Source of the DNA: Symsagittifera roscoffensis
Lineage: Eukaryota; Xenacoelomorpha; Acoela; Convolutidae
Assembly: GCF_963678635.1 (NCBI RefSeq)
Contig: NW_026971562.1
Span: 64,001-128,000, forward strand
Direction of reading: 5' to 3'
Length of the DNA stretch: 64,000 nucleotides
Position numbers and translations under genes: made by a program. A model generated the notes under the pieces. That model did not search any database and had not been told where the DNA came from. It saw nothing but the letters and a program-made list of their open reading frames with translations. Positions 49,869-61,850 of this stretch are shown one piece after another (position 1 is the first letter of the stretch; each line of letters starts with the position of its first letter).

Positions 49869-50581
49869 ATCATCTCTAGGCTTGTACCATAACGACTTTT
49901 GTGGTTGACTCCCCCTTGCATGTTCCTGTTCTCTGAGTACGAGTACTTCTTCGGTTTCATCAGCATGTACTCCCTTGACTTTTATCTCATCTCTTCTGCA
50001 TTATCTTTCGACAGTGTATAATACGTCGCTAACATTGTTCTCAAGTCGTCACTTCTTACCACATTGATGAAGTTCGAGGCGATGCTAAAGTTCCTTCTGT
50101 TTGTCGAATCTTCAGGATCACTCCTTCTTCTTAAGCTCTAAAGATAATCCAGGAACCGATCAATTGATTCATCATCCTTTTGTCTTCTCTTTTCAAATCT
50201 CATCATCACTTGGTGACCCTTCATGCCTGACCCAAAACGGTTCAACAGTATCTCGAAGATCTTGTCCGCAGTGTCACGTTCCTCTTCCTTCTTCGCAACT
50301 ACAAATTTAAACGCTGTTCCTTCTAGGTTGCTCATTATCGCCGTGCAGGCCTGTCACTCGTCGCGTTCAAGTTTTCTTGCTCCAGATGTAATCTCATGAC
50401 TTCTATCCATGTGTTGATGCATCCCTCTGAGTCATCTTTGAACTATTTTGGCTTGATGAAGGTTTTCTTGGATTTGCCACCTCATCTTTCACTCGAGTCG
50501 GTGTTCCTTGTGGCGAACGCCTCCAGTGTCATTTTCATCATCTCCCAGGTGTTAGCCCACGTCATGGCATCCTGTCCCACA
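49869..50581 (-). pseudogene. gag: Gag core region (element 2), broken
   Basis: The frame 50138-50335 encodes the gag core helix set: NLEGTAFKFVVAKKEEERDTADKIFEILLNRFG and MRFEKRRQKDDESIDRFL (in part), matching residues 530-600 of element 1 Gag. Around it, 49869-50137 and 50336-50581, only short frames remain. Confidence 0.6.
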
Positions 50582-51812
50582 TTATTGTTCGTCGTGGAAT
50601 CTCCTGGGCCACTTGTCGTATTCGGAGTACCACCCTTCATAATTGTCTTGGCCCCCTGGTGCTGTGCTTGCTACACTCTGGGTTGACGGTAACGGTGTTG
50701 ACTCCCGCTTGTTTCGTTGTGGTACCACGAAATCGACTCTGTTGCGTTGCCTTTGATCTGTTACCAGCTTGTCTTGTGTTGTAGAATTTCTCAAGATGGC
50801 ATCCAGTTTAGACTGTATGGCACATGAACTCTCCGCCTGGTCTCTGCTCATTGTGTCTATTCTCGTTTCCAGATTCCCTAACCTGTTGTTCACTGTGTCA
50901 TATGGTTGCTTCTTTTCTCGCATGTCATTCTTGATATTCTTCTCGCGGTCTTTGTCAGTGTCCTCTACCTTGTCTAACATCTGCTGAAGTTTTTCCTCCG
51001 TCGCCTTCGCCAGGCTGAAGTAGTTGTCCAGGTACTCGTTTTTGTTGTATCTTATTTCTTCTTTATTACTTCTCGATCCTCCTCACTGCGTTTCAGTTTT
51101 TGTCGATTTGATCTAACTTCGCCATTAAATCGTCCAGCTCGAGAGGAGTTGTTGTTTCGTGGTCAGCCGTTGCCCCATGTTTGACCTGATCATCGTTTTG
51201 ATTCGCCTCTGTTGTTATCGTGGAAACTGTTCCGACCGTTTTGCCCTTCTCGGCCGTCGGTTCTCCCTCTTCTTTATCTCTTGGTTTCATCCCGCCCATC
51301 CTTGCAATCCTTTCTGTGAATGACGTTATTTTTGTTTGAGACTCATCCATTATAGTTTCTGGCGTGTTGCTTGTCGTTTTCCCTGCTGTGTCTATTGGCA
51401 AGAGTTCCATCGTCTTTTTCTTTTGTTCTTCAGCATTTCGCATTGGTTTTGTCTCCGTTGTTTCCGTCTCCACCTCATCAACACTCTGATCTAGTGTCTC
51501 AATATCAGTTTCTATGGGAGGTTCCATTCGCCCATCCTCAGAGCTTACTTTCGTCTTGTTCTTTTTTGCGCTTCTTGTGTTGACCATGCTCACTGAAAAG
51601 TTCTTTCTTGTTACTCTTGGGTCAAACGGTGTTGCCTTTCTCTGAACTGTCCCAAGACTTCTTGTAACTGTCCAAAGACTGTTCTGCACTGTCCCAAGAC
51701 TTCTTGGTACTGTCTCAAGACTGTTCTGCACTGTCCCAGGACTTCTTGATACTGTCCCAGGACTTCTTGGTACTGTATTAAGACTTCCTGGTACTGTTTC
51801 AAGACCATGCAA
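50582..51812 (-). pseudogene. gag: Gag N-terminal part (element 2)
   Basis: The frame 51093-51812 contains the probable start MVNTRSAKKNKTKVSS at about 51588 and a hydrophilic Thr/Glu-rich sequence. Upstream of that ATG it is only a translation of a minisatellite. The frame 50582-50980 carries the coiled coil (MLDKVEDTDKDREKNIKND) and the following Gln/Ser-rich part, as in element 1 residues 205-400. A break lies near 51000-51090. Confidence 0.6.
51640..51800. repeat. Minisatellite at the start of gag (element 2)
   Basis: CTGTCCCAAGACTTCTTG and close variants recur about six times with a period near 24 bases. In one - frame it reads as repeated GTV.RSL or QNSL units. Confidence 0.8.
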
Positions 51813-51894
51813 CCAAGTGTTTGGACAGTAGATCTCTTCTTCGTCGTTGTCGAGACTCTTGAACCACTGTACCTGGTACCACCTACTTGAGCTC

Positions 51895-51952
51895 TAGTAA
51901 AAAATTATCCCAAAAAACCCAATCTTACTGGCCAAAAATTTAAATCACTTAC
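51895..51952 (-). other. Candidate 58-nt intron in the 5' part of element 2
   Basis: On the - strand GAG/GTAAGT (51952 inward) is followed 58 bases later by TTTTTTACTAG/AG. The interval is AT-rich. The length and 5' site fit nematode introns. It lies just upstream of gag, so it would sit in the leader. Not proven. Confidence 0.4.
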
Positions 51953-53302
51953 CTCCTTGTATTCATCTCCCTTATTATTCTGATGCAAATTGAGACCCAA
52001 CCCAAAAGGTGGGGTCTTGTGATCACCTTTTTGTTCAAAACCGATTAAAATTTTTACCAAAAACGTAAAAACTTAAACAGGAAAGCTTTATAAAAACAGA
52101 GTGATGAACCCACCTGAAATTCAAAAGTGACAGCTGTCAGCCTTTTATTCGAAAAAACGTCTAGTACCTGATTGCCACGCGTTTTCCTCCCCCTGCTAAC
52201 AATCTTATGGGGTATTTTCTTTCCGGTTCACAAAAACTGTCCACTTCCGTTCCCCCACCAGTCCGACCAGGGTACCTACCTTAATTCAACCTTAAATTTC
52301 TTATATATCCTCTTCCTATAAATCACGCGTGTAGGATTCTAATGTAACTAAATCGTCGATGTCGATCAATTAGCTACTCTAATAAGTCCCCCTTTCTCAC
52401 AATTTGCAACCGCCAACCTCTAACCTAACCAGCCCCTTTCTAACCTCCCCCCTCCTTAGCCCCCTCTTAAGCCGAAAATTATCCTAAGCGCTGGGTGCTA
52501 AACCTCTTGAGAGAAAACCGTAGAACCTGTTTCCAGGCTCTGCTTGAGTAAAAACGTTCCTCAAAACAGTGGGGTCCGCTTATCGAATTTTACTCTTATC
52601 TCCTATAATGTAATGTGGATTTTACCCGATTGACCAACTTGAGAACACCCCAGCGCGTCCTCCTCTGGTTGTTCTGGTTCTGTGCTGGTTGTCTCCTTGA
52701 CGTTTCTGCACCTGGTCACCAGCACCACTTTCCCACTTCGGCTTTTCACCTGTTCCAGTCAAGTCTCCTAGTGGTCCAGCTAAGTTCCTGTGAACCACTT
52801 TCGTACTCGGCTGGTCACATCTTCCAGTCAAGTCTCCTATTGGTCCAGCTAAGTGGCAAGCTATCTGAAAACCCTTAACAAATCCCCTCAATTGGACACT
52901 TTTTTAAATTGCTAATTTGATCGAAAGGATCGGTCTTGTGAAAACAGTATGGGTATACTATATTTGTTATTATAAAGGTTTGATCCAACTAATCTGGTGG
53001 CAAAGTCACTGTCTATTTTTGTTTTATGTTTTTTGTTCCTTTTCTAATCTTTTTCCGGTTTTTGTTTCGTATTTTGTCTTTTTGCTCGTTTTTTTGTCCC
53101 TCTAGTTACACCCTTACTCGGTTAGCTAGGCCTCGTTCGGAGAGCGCACCAGAAAATTTTCTCGACTTTTCTTAAAAAGCTATCACGGTACAACCGGAAG
53201 TCTTACACATTCCCGTTGAACCGTACTACCGGTACTCTAGAATAGGCATGTAGCCCGGAGCTGTGTCAAGTGGGTTCGACTCCGTAGTCATGATGTCATA
53301 AA
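51953..53302 (-). other. Untranslated leader of element 2
   Basis: There is no believable ORF in these 1.35 kb. A direct repeat of about 30 bases (TTCCAGTCAAGTCTCCTA start) occurs at about 52755 and 52829. The CCGGAGGGGT motif that fills the leader of element 1 is absent. Confidence 0.5.
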
Positions 53303-53319
53303 AACATCCAGGAGCGCCA
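53303..53319 (-). other. Primer-binding site of element 2
   Basis: Read on the - strand it is TGGCGCTCCTGGATGTT, identical to the site in element 1. It lies 12 bases inside the 5' LTR end. Confidence 0.7.
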
Positions 53320-53331
53320 TAAAAACACTAT

Positions 53332-54105
53332 GTAACAGTCGCCTACTTAAGTCACATATAGGGTTAAAGAAAAACAGGCCCTATAACCATTGGCTCAAGA
53401 GTCAGGGACACTATCTCTTGTGTTTTTCTACCTCGAACGGTCGGAGCCAATTCGGTTCACTTGCGACATGAGACTAAAACCCTTGTTACATCTTAAAGGC
53501 CACTACTAAAATACACCCACTCTAGAAAATAAGAACGTCCCCATACTTAGGTCTCAAAGTAACCAAAATACGCGAACGCCGTTAAAAACAGGGTCGGAAC
53601 GGCCCGGAACGGTCCGTACACTTACTTTTTATTAGACATTGGAACATTGATCCCTTTCAGATGGATCAACCTAAAACTCTCCTTACCTCAACATAGCAAT
53701 CGTAAAACACACTCAAGAAAACTAAATTGGGTACTCATATACCAGAACACTCGAGAATTGAGGTAACTAAATTATTAAGCAACTCGAGAATCAATGGGAA
53801 ATTAAGGTTTAACTCAAGAAGTTTTAATTGAATATGTTTTAGCTTGAGAAATGAGTCTTTGGTGGGGACATTGGGAGACTTCGGTTGTCTACCTTTTCAC
53901 CCAAGGTTGATTCTGGCCCAATTAAATTTCGATGTTCTTTTACCCGCGATTACTTTCTGTTTCCTGCCACAAATAAGACAGCTTTACTCTTGTTCGATTA
54001 AGTATCGGAAATTGCGAATAGCAATTTTCCGCTGCTAAATTTGACCACTTTCCCGCGATTGTTCGGTCGTTCTGATCTTATATTTCTCAGATTTTCAGTT
54101 TTCGC
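53332..54105 (-). repeat. 5' LTR of element 2
   Basis: This matches 26124-26791 and is longer by about 100 bp because of an extra stretch near 53780-53930. In element orientation it ends GCGACTGTTACA. The outer end at about 54105 is set by the loss of similarity to the other LTR and the start of host-repeat similarity (GGCGCCGAAA near 54119 against 60948). Confidence 0.7.
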
Positions 54106-55266
54106 CCGATAAAATTTCGGCGCCGAAAAAAAAACCCTTGAAACATACCATCATACTGAAACATTACCAATCACTACCTTAAAATATTTGTAAACTAACC
54201 GCTAATTACCAGAAAACTATTCCATATCTGAAAACAAAGCTTGCAGACCGGATGTTATACTCGCTATTCTAAACATAGAGGTCTGCAACCAAAACCCCCT
54301 CGCACCACTGGTCAGCGCACGCTTCTACTACTAATATGAGTCATTCAAATAACCATGAAAGGAAACAGAAATGTAAATAGATTTTGTGTGAAGCTATCAA
54401 AAGTGGAATTGTTTATGTTTTAGTGCTTCTGTAAAATTCTACAATTCTAAGCAAAAATTATTGTTTGAAACACCTGCTGCTTTTTTGCTGATCTTGTCAA
54501 TTTTTCAATAATACATTCGAAAAAGTTTGTTAATCTTTCTAATTCCTTCCAAATGGCTCCAAATTTATCAAAAATTTCAGAGAAAAAAAATACGTCGCTG
54601 TTGTTTGAAGGAATTTGCAAAACTTTCATCAAACTTTTGACCAAGATGTAACTCTTTCTTCTGATTCCATGTGTTAAAATTGTTTTGTTTTTTTTTTTTT
54701 ACAAAACTTGCAAAATGGTTCACATTTATTAACAAAATGCTAGAAAGAATTTATTTTTTTGACAATATACCAACCATGATTCATTTTTGACAGGATGTGA
54801 GAAGTTTTTCACTTTTTAAAAAAAAAATTAGAGAAGAATTAGAAAAATTTTAAAAATTACAAAGATTGAAGTAAAGTCAAAAATCAATTTTTTACAAAAA
54901 AAATCAATCGAAGAGCTAGCGAAGAGCAGAAGAGTTCAAGAGGTTCTTTATAGAACGCAGAGCAGATCCAGGTTCCATTGATAGTGATTGTTGTGGTGGA
55001 GGGTTTTGAGGCGTCATTTTGTCTGAGAAGCCTTGATCTTTAACTATTGCGATCGGGTTTTCGGCTGATTCGATCTCCTCCTCCCAAGGACAGAAAAAGA
55101 TACTTTACTGGTTGAGCCACACAGTCAGAGATACATCAAGACATAGTAGAACCTGTGGTGTTTTGAAGTGTTCGAAATGTAGTTTTTATACTTATAGCAG
55201 TGAGGAAGTCACTAATCATTTCAAGAAGAAACATTGTCAACTTAAAGTTTAATCATATGCTCAGCA
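54106..55266 (+). repeat. Right part of repeat unit, copy A
   Basis: It is collinear with about 60940-61850 of copy B: GAAACATACCATCATA near 54139 and 60964, GAGTCATTCAAATAACCATG near 54338 and 61161, and GAGCTAGCGAAGAGCAGAAGAG near 54914 and 61683. Relative to copy B about 1.1 kb is missing on its left, exactly where element 2 sits. It ends where copy B begins, so A and B are in tandem. Confidence 0.75.
55085..55252 (+). CDS. Possible last exon encoding a C2H2 zinc finger
   Basis: The + frame is open from 55037 to the TAA at 55250-55252, too short to stand out. It encodes ILYWLSHTVRDTSRHSR followed by CSKCSF...TNHFKKKHC, a perfect C-X2-C-X12-H-X4-H finger at 55169-55234. A possible acceptor, AAGGACAG, precedes it at 55086-55093. 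Copy B has the upstream part (WLSHIVK at about 61850-61880) but not the finger. It could be a captured exon or the end of a decayed gene in the repeat unit. An antisense frame (54916-55017) also overlaps the region upstream. Confidence 0.4.
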   Translation, partial: QGQKKILYWLSHTVRDTSRHSRTCGVLKCSKCSFYTYSSEEVTNHFKKKHCQLKV

Positions 55267-58200
55267 GCCTCCAAACACATTTCAAGAGAAGGTAAGAATA
55301 ACATTTTTTATTAGAAACATAGAAATTACTAAGAATTTTAATTTTTACTGAGTCTGAAAGGCAATTGTGATGAGTTTGAAAAATATAGTAAAAATGATGC
55401 AGTTTTTTTTATCACAATTCTTGATACGTCAATTTTTATTCAAAGATTTTGATTGACAATAGAGACAGCCAAAAGCGAGTTCAAATATTAGTGAAACTCT
55501 CCATGGAAATCGATCCGAAAATCTTTAATCAACAGTAAAAGCTCCATTGGTTGCAAGCTTACGGAGAATTTGTTGCGATAAATTTGTGGTAAAAGTGCAT
55601 ACTATAAAAGTGCTAATAAATGCTTAAGTAACTGTTTAAAAATTGTAAAGAACTGGTTTACTGTAAAAATTCTTAACTGAATGGAAAAGATGAAAAAATG
55701 TTTGTTTGTGGTTACCTTTGGAAATTTCAAGTTAATAATATACATCATCAACAACCAAAAACTTACCTCATTATAGAAAATCAGATTTGAAATAGCAAAA
55801 TGAAGTTATCAGGTTGAGAAAATCAGATGAAGGCATTTAGCAAAAATTTTATGGTTTTATTTCAGCTTCGGATTATTAAAAGTTCGTTGAAACGATACAT
55901 TTTTCCATCTAAAGTTCAATTTTTAAGTATATTTTGGTTCAAATTGGGTTAATTTGGTGTTCAGTATATGAAACAGAAACTGAAAAAAAGCTAAAATGAG
56001 ATAGAAACTCATTTCAATTCATTAGAAGTTTTGAGCTATTTCACTTAAAATTAACTGATAAACTATATCATGAGAAACAATTCGACATGAAAAGTGTCAA
56101 AGATTTGTATTTATGTGTAATTCATTAGAAAAACCTGTTATCATTTGATATAAAAGGTAAATTTATATACAAAATAGGATATTTTGGGTATAATTTTTGT
56201 AAAGTAAACGTAATCTGACATCTTTTGAAAGTAGATACATGGAACATAAATCAAAAACTTGCTTTCAAGATCTACAGATCCTTACTATATACAAAACACA
56301 ATATTACATACACACAGAATACTACATACAATATACAACACTATGTACAATACATTACTACATTTCTACTATATAAAGTTTTTTCTTAATAAAAATTGTA
56401 AACTTACACAATTTTTCTAGTTTGCACCTTGATTTGCTTTGCTAAATCATTTTTTTGAGACGCGCTCTTTTAGAAATTTTTCGATATTGTAGATGTTAGG
56501 AACTAGGTTGCCTCGCTTATTTCCGGAGGTTTTCAGATTTTAACTAATAGAACTGCTCTTACTTTGTTCTTAAATCGTAAAAATACAACCTTATAATCTC
56601 ATTTTTTATATATAATTTTGAATGCTTTATTCAGCACCGACTCTTTCTCACTTGGGTTTTTTTTAGAAAACTTCAAATATCAATTAAAAAGAATAAGTAA
56701 TTCCGAATAACTCTTTTGCCAGAATAAGGATAGTTATTGATCCCAAAAATTGTATTTTTGCTTAAATAGCTTACTGCAGCAACTGAACAAGGGAACCTTG
56801 AGCAAGACATTCACAATTTTTATCAAAGTATTTACGGTATCATTTCATCTCTGCCACCAAATTATTCGTTCAATTGATACTTTTTTTCTCCTAATTTCTC
56901 CAGTTTTGACTAAGTTTCCTTGCAAAGTGTGATCAATAGAGAAAATATGCATTGAGCAGAAAGCAAGAATAACCTTAAAACATAGAACATTTCTACAGAA
57001 AATCAAGAAAAAACAACTATTTTTCAAGAAATGTGATAGTTATTGATCCCAAAAATTGTATTTTTGCTTAAATAGTTTACTGTAGCTACTAAACAAGGGA
57101 ACCATGAGGAAGACATTTACAAATTTTATCGTAATAATTAGACGGTGTCAGTTCTAAATTCATCTCTGCCAGCAAATTTTTCGTTCAACTGATACTATTT
57201 TCCTCCTAAATTCTCAAGTTCTGACTAAATTTCCTTGCAAAGTGTGTTCAATAGCGAAGATATGCCTTGAGCAGAAAGCAAAGAATAACCTTAAAACATA
57301 GAACATTTCTACGGAAAATCAAGAAAAAATAACAATTTTTCAAGAAAGGTGATAGTTATTGATCCCAAAAATTATTTTTTGCTTAAATATTTAACTGTAT
57401 ATACTAAACAAGGTGCCCATGAGGAAGACATTTACAAATTTTATCGTAATAATTAGACTGTGTCAGTTCTAATTTCATCTCTTCCAGCAAATTGTTCGTT
57501 CAGCTGATACTAATTTCCTCCTAAATTCTCCAGTTCTGACTGAATTTTCCTACAAAGTGTGTTCAATAGCAAAAACAAACATTAGGCAGAAAGCAAGAAC
57601 AACCTTAAAACAAAGATCATTTCTATGGAAAATCATAAAAATTATGATGCTGAAGCAACAGAGAGATAATCATCAGTTATGAAGACAATTTTTGGGATTT
57701 GAACCAATATCGAAGAAAATTTTTCAAAAAAATTCTTTATATTTAAGGTGGAAAACTTCTCAGTAGTTGTAATTTTTCTAAAAACTTGGGTTCAGCTTCG
57801 GATATTAGAAGTTCGTTGAAACGATACATTTTTCCATCTAAAGTTAAATTTTTAAGTATATTTTTGTTCAAATTGGGTTAATTTGGTATTCAGTAGATGA
57901 AACAGAAACTGAGAAAATGCTAAAATGAGATAGAAACTCATTTTAATCCATTAGGAGTTTTGAGCTAATTCACTTAAAATTAGCTGATAAACTATATCAT
58001 GAGAAACAATTCGACATGAAAAGTGTCAAAGATTTGTATTTATGTGTAATTCATTAGAAAAACCTGTTATCATTTGATATAAAAGGTAAATTTATATACA
58101 AAATCAGATATTTTGGGGATAATTTTTGTAAAGTAAACCTAATCTGACATCTTTTGGAAGTAGATACATGGACCGTAAATCAAAAACTTGCTATCAAGAT

Positions 58201-61200
58201 CTAAATTCCTTATACAATACACAATATTACATACACACAGAATACTACATACAATATACAACACTATGTACAATACATTACTACATTTCTACTATATAAA
58301 GTTTTTTCTTAATAAAAATTGTAAACTTACACAATTTTTCTAGTTTGCACTTGATTTGCTTTGCTAAATCAATTTTTTGAGACGCGCTTTTTTAGAAATT
58401 TTTCGATATTGTAGATGTTAGGAACTAGGTTCCCTCGCATATTTCCGGAGGTTTTCAGATTTTAACTCATAGAACAGCTCTTAATTGTTTCTTAAATCGT
58501 AAAAATACACCCTTATAATCTCATTTTTTACATACAATTTTGAATGCCTTAACTAGCACCAACTCTTTCTCACTTGAGTTTTTTTGAGAAAACTTCATTT
58601 ATCAATTAAGCAGAAAAAGCGTTTCATAATAACTATTTTGCCAGAAAAGGGATAGTTAATGATCCCAAAAGTTTTAGTTTGCTTAACTAGTTTACTGTAG
58701 CAACTGAACAAGGGAACCTTGAGGAAGACATTCACAATTTTTATCAAAGTGAATAAGATATCATTTCATCTCTGCCACCAAATTATTCGTTCAATTGATA
58801 CTTTTTTCCTCCTAAATTCTCCAGTTCTGACTAAATTTCCTTGCAAAGTGTGTTCAATAGCGAAAATATGCCTTGAGCAAAAAGCAAAGAATAACCTTGA
58901 AACCTAGAACATTTCTACGGAAAATCAAGAAAAAATAACTATTTTTCAAGAAATGTGATAGTTATTGATCCCAAAAATTGATTATTGCTTAAATACTTAA
59001 CTGTATATACTAAACAAGGTAACCATGAGGAAGGCATTTACAAATTTTATCGTAATAAATAGACGGCGTCAGTTCTAATTTCATTTCTGCCTGCCAATTT
59101 TCTGTTCAAATGAGACTATTTTCCTCCTAAACTTTCCAGTTCTGACTGAATTTTTTTACAAAGTGTGTTCAATAGCGAAAACAAACATTAGGCAGAAAGC
59201 AAGAACAACCCTTAAAACAAAAATCATTTCTATGAAAATCATGAAAATTATGTTGCAGAAGCAACAGAGAGTTAATCATCAGTTATGAAGACGTTTTTTT
59301 TATTTGAAGCAACATCGAAGAAACTAAAAAAGCTTTAAAAAAACTTTACTAAAACTTTTTAAAAAATTACCCCAGTTATAGTCAATACTAATAATTAAAT
59401 GTTCATTTTCATCATTGATCTGAAATTCATTATATTCAATGTGGAAAACTTATCAGTAGTTGTATTTTTGGTACAAACTTGGGTTAATCAATGAGAAAAA
59501 ACTGAGGAGGAGTTACATCATTGAGTTTGATCTAGAAATGTCGTAGAATATTGATCTTAATGTTCATTTCAATTGAAGGTCCTATTCAATTCTCCCTAAT
59601 TTGGATTTAAAAAATCAGTTAATCAACAAAAAAACTTTGAAAATGGAAAATTTTGGACAGATTCGATTAGTTGTTTTACTATACTTTCTGAAAAATTACG
59701 ATCACTTTCACTATTTTCCCGAGAAATCTGGAGTTTCAATATTGATTCAGCTATTACGAGCTTTCTTGTTAAAGTTGAGAGCCTTATATAACCTGTTTGT
59801 AAGCTCAAATCATGCTAAACTTTGTCATATTTCATTTTTTTATTTGGAATTTTTGGAAAAATCGAAAATTTTATTCAAGTTTTTGTATCAATGTCTCATT
59901 ATGATGCCGTTTAAAATACATTTTGAACTCAATTTCAAACACTTCACATCCGTATATTGTTTCAATTAGATCAGAAGCAATGAAAAAATTAACAAAAACT
60001 ATAAGATTTTTGCTACTTTTTCCAAAAACTTGATATTTTTGCAATTTTTTCCAAATACTGTAATTTTTTTGCAAATTTTGCCGAAAAATTAAAATTTTTG
60101 CATTTTTTTTCCAGTACGTTTGAAGCCATTACGAGCGTTCTCTTTGATATTCAGAATCTTGTCTAACCTCCTTCTGAGCTCACAATAGGGTAAATTTTAT
60201 CATATTTCAATGTTTTGAGTGAAAATTTTGGAAAACCCATTTTTTTGCAAATTTTTCAAAAATAAACTTGCAACTTTTACAATTTTTTTTCCAGAAACTT
60301 TGGCTTTTTTTAAGTTTCATCAGGCTTCAAATTAGGTTCAGATTGATAAAAAGTTACATTATCTAATAAATTGTTTTTAGATCAAATTATAAAAAATCTT
60401 TTTGTGTTTTGAAGTTTTCCTGAAAAATTTTCATTTTTTTTTGATAAAAACTCCAAGTTTTTGCCCAAAAACTGTTACCAGTGACTTACCAAGTACCAAA
60501 ATTGTAAGTAAAAGACCTTGATTCCTTAATCTACAAGTTTTAGGTATTTAACAATTAATAGTTCCCAATAGAATAACGTGCGCCGCGAATTTTTCGAAAA
60601 AACTAGACATTTCCACTCAAAAACCAAAAAAAATACATTTTTCTTAGCATTATCTTACCAACACACAAAACATAAAACTTTACCATTGGTATTCACTATC
60701 CTAATACATTGTAAACTCTATACCTAATCTTAATACACAGCATGGGAGACCGGAAATCTATAACGTATCTTAATAGATGGGGTCTCGCAAGCACCCCCCC
60801 CCACTTTAGCCTCAACATCTACTACAACCGTCTGAAACCTACCATCCGAAAAAAAATAAAATTATTCAGCCCCTACATCTCACAAAACGTAGGAGTTAGC
60901 TATTTAAATTCGAGTTCCGGCAAAATCGAGCTCTAAAAATCTCGGGCGCCGAAATTAAAATCCTGAAACATACCATCATAACTAAACCTTACCATTCACT
61001 ATCTCAAAACATTTGAAAATTAATCACTAATTATGAGAAAACTATTTCATATCTTAAAACATAGATTGCAGACTGGATGTTCTATTCGCTATTGTAAACA
61101 TAGAGGTCTGCAACCAAACCCCCTCCCCACACTGGTCAGCGCACGCTTCTACTACAAATATGAGTCATTCAAATAACCATGAAAGGAAACAGAACAAAAA

Positions 61201-61850
61201 ATTAAGTTTTTGTGTGAAGCTTGCAAATTTGGAATTGTTCGTGTATCAGTGCTTCTGTGTAAAATTACACTTCTAAGCAAAAAGTTTTGTTCCAAACTGC
61301 TGCTGCTTTTTTGCTGATCATGTCATTTTTCTAATAATAAAATAAAATTTTAGAGAAAAAAATAAGTCACCGTTTTGTAGGGAATTTGCAAAATTTTCAT
61401 CAAACTTTTGACCAAGATCTAACTCTTCCTTCTGATTCCATAAGTGTTAAAAATGCTTCGTTTTTTTTCAACAAAACTTGCAAAGTCTTTCACTTTTATT
61501 AACAAAATGCACAAAACATTTCTTTTTTTGACAAGATGCGAAACATGTTAAATTTTTTGACAAGATGTGAGGAGTGTTTCACTTTTTTAAACAGAAAAAG
61601 AAAAGAATTAGAAGAATTTTTAAAAATTTTCAAAGAACGAAATAAAGTCAAAAAACAATTATTTTCAAAAAGTCAACCAAAGAGCTAGCGAAGAGCAGAA
61701 GAGTACTGGAGGTTCTATGTAGAGCGCCGAGCAGATCGATGTTCTGTCGATGGTGTTTGTTGTGGTGGATTGTTTTGAGGCGTCATTTTTCCTGAGAACC
61801 CTTCATCTTTAACTACTGCGATCGGGTTTACAAGGACAGAACCAGATAGT
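55267..61850 (+). repeat. 6.6-kb repeat unit, copy B
   Basis: This is the less interrupted copy of the unit. It contains an internal tandem duplication of about 1.9 kb (55865-57785 and 57794-59290), each with monomers of about 310 bp starting near 56730, 57040, 57350, 58650 and 58960. It has no ORF above 125 codons; the frame 59601-59969 is AT-rich and not conserved in copy A. It also carries a Maverick-like terminal repeat at 60345-60825. I see no transposase, so the nature of the unit is unknown. Confidence 0.75.
60345..60825 (-). repeat. Diverged solo Maverick-type terminal repeat
   Basis: The sequence follows the right terminal repeat of the Maverick (46090-46548) block by block: ATCTAATAAAT, TTGATAAAAA(C/T)TCCAAGTTTTTG, the GAAATCTATAACGTATCTTA string, a C-run and a final CAACATCTACTAC. 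It is clearly more diverged than the two Maverick ends are from each other. No partner repeat or genes are attached. Confidence 0.75.

Larger units (their letters stand above)
26124..54105 (-). mobile_element. Element 2: giant Ty3/gypsy-like LTR retrotransposon on the - strand, split by a Maverick
   Basis: The element is about 28.0 kb including the Maverick and about 21.8 kb without it. The right end is the 5' LTR with the shared primer-binding site; genes run leftwards as gag, knuckles, protease, RT, RNase H, linker, integrase, macro-like domain, coiled coil, SGNH hydrolase and the unknown cargo ORFs. Every cargo ORF has its counterpart in element 1 in the same order, but protein similarity is only moderate and the LTR sequences differ, so these are separate subfamilies. 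I could not find a target duplication. Frameshifts and stops are frequent. The right boundary is accurate to perhaps ten bases. Confidence 0.85.
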
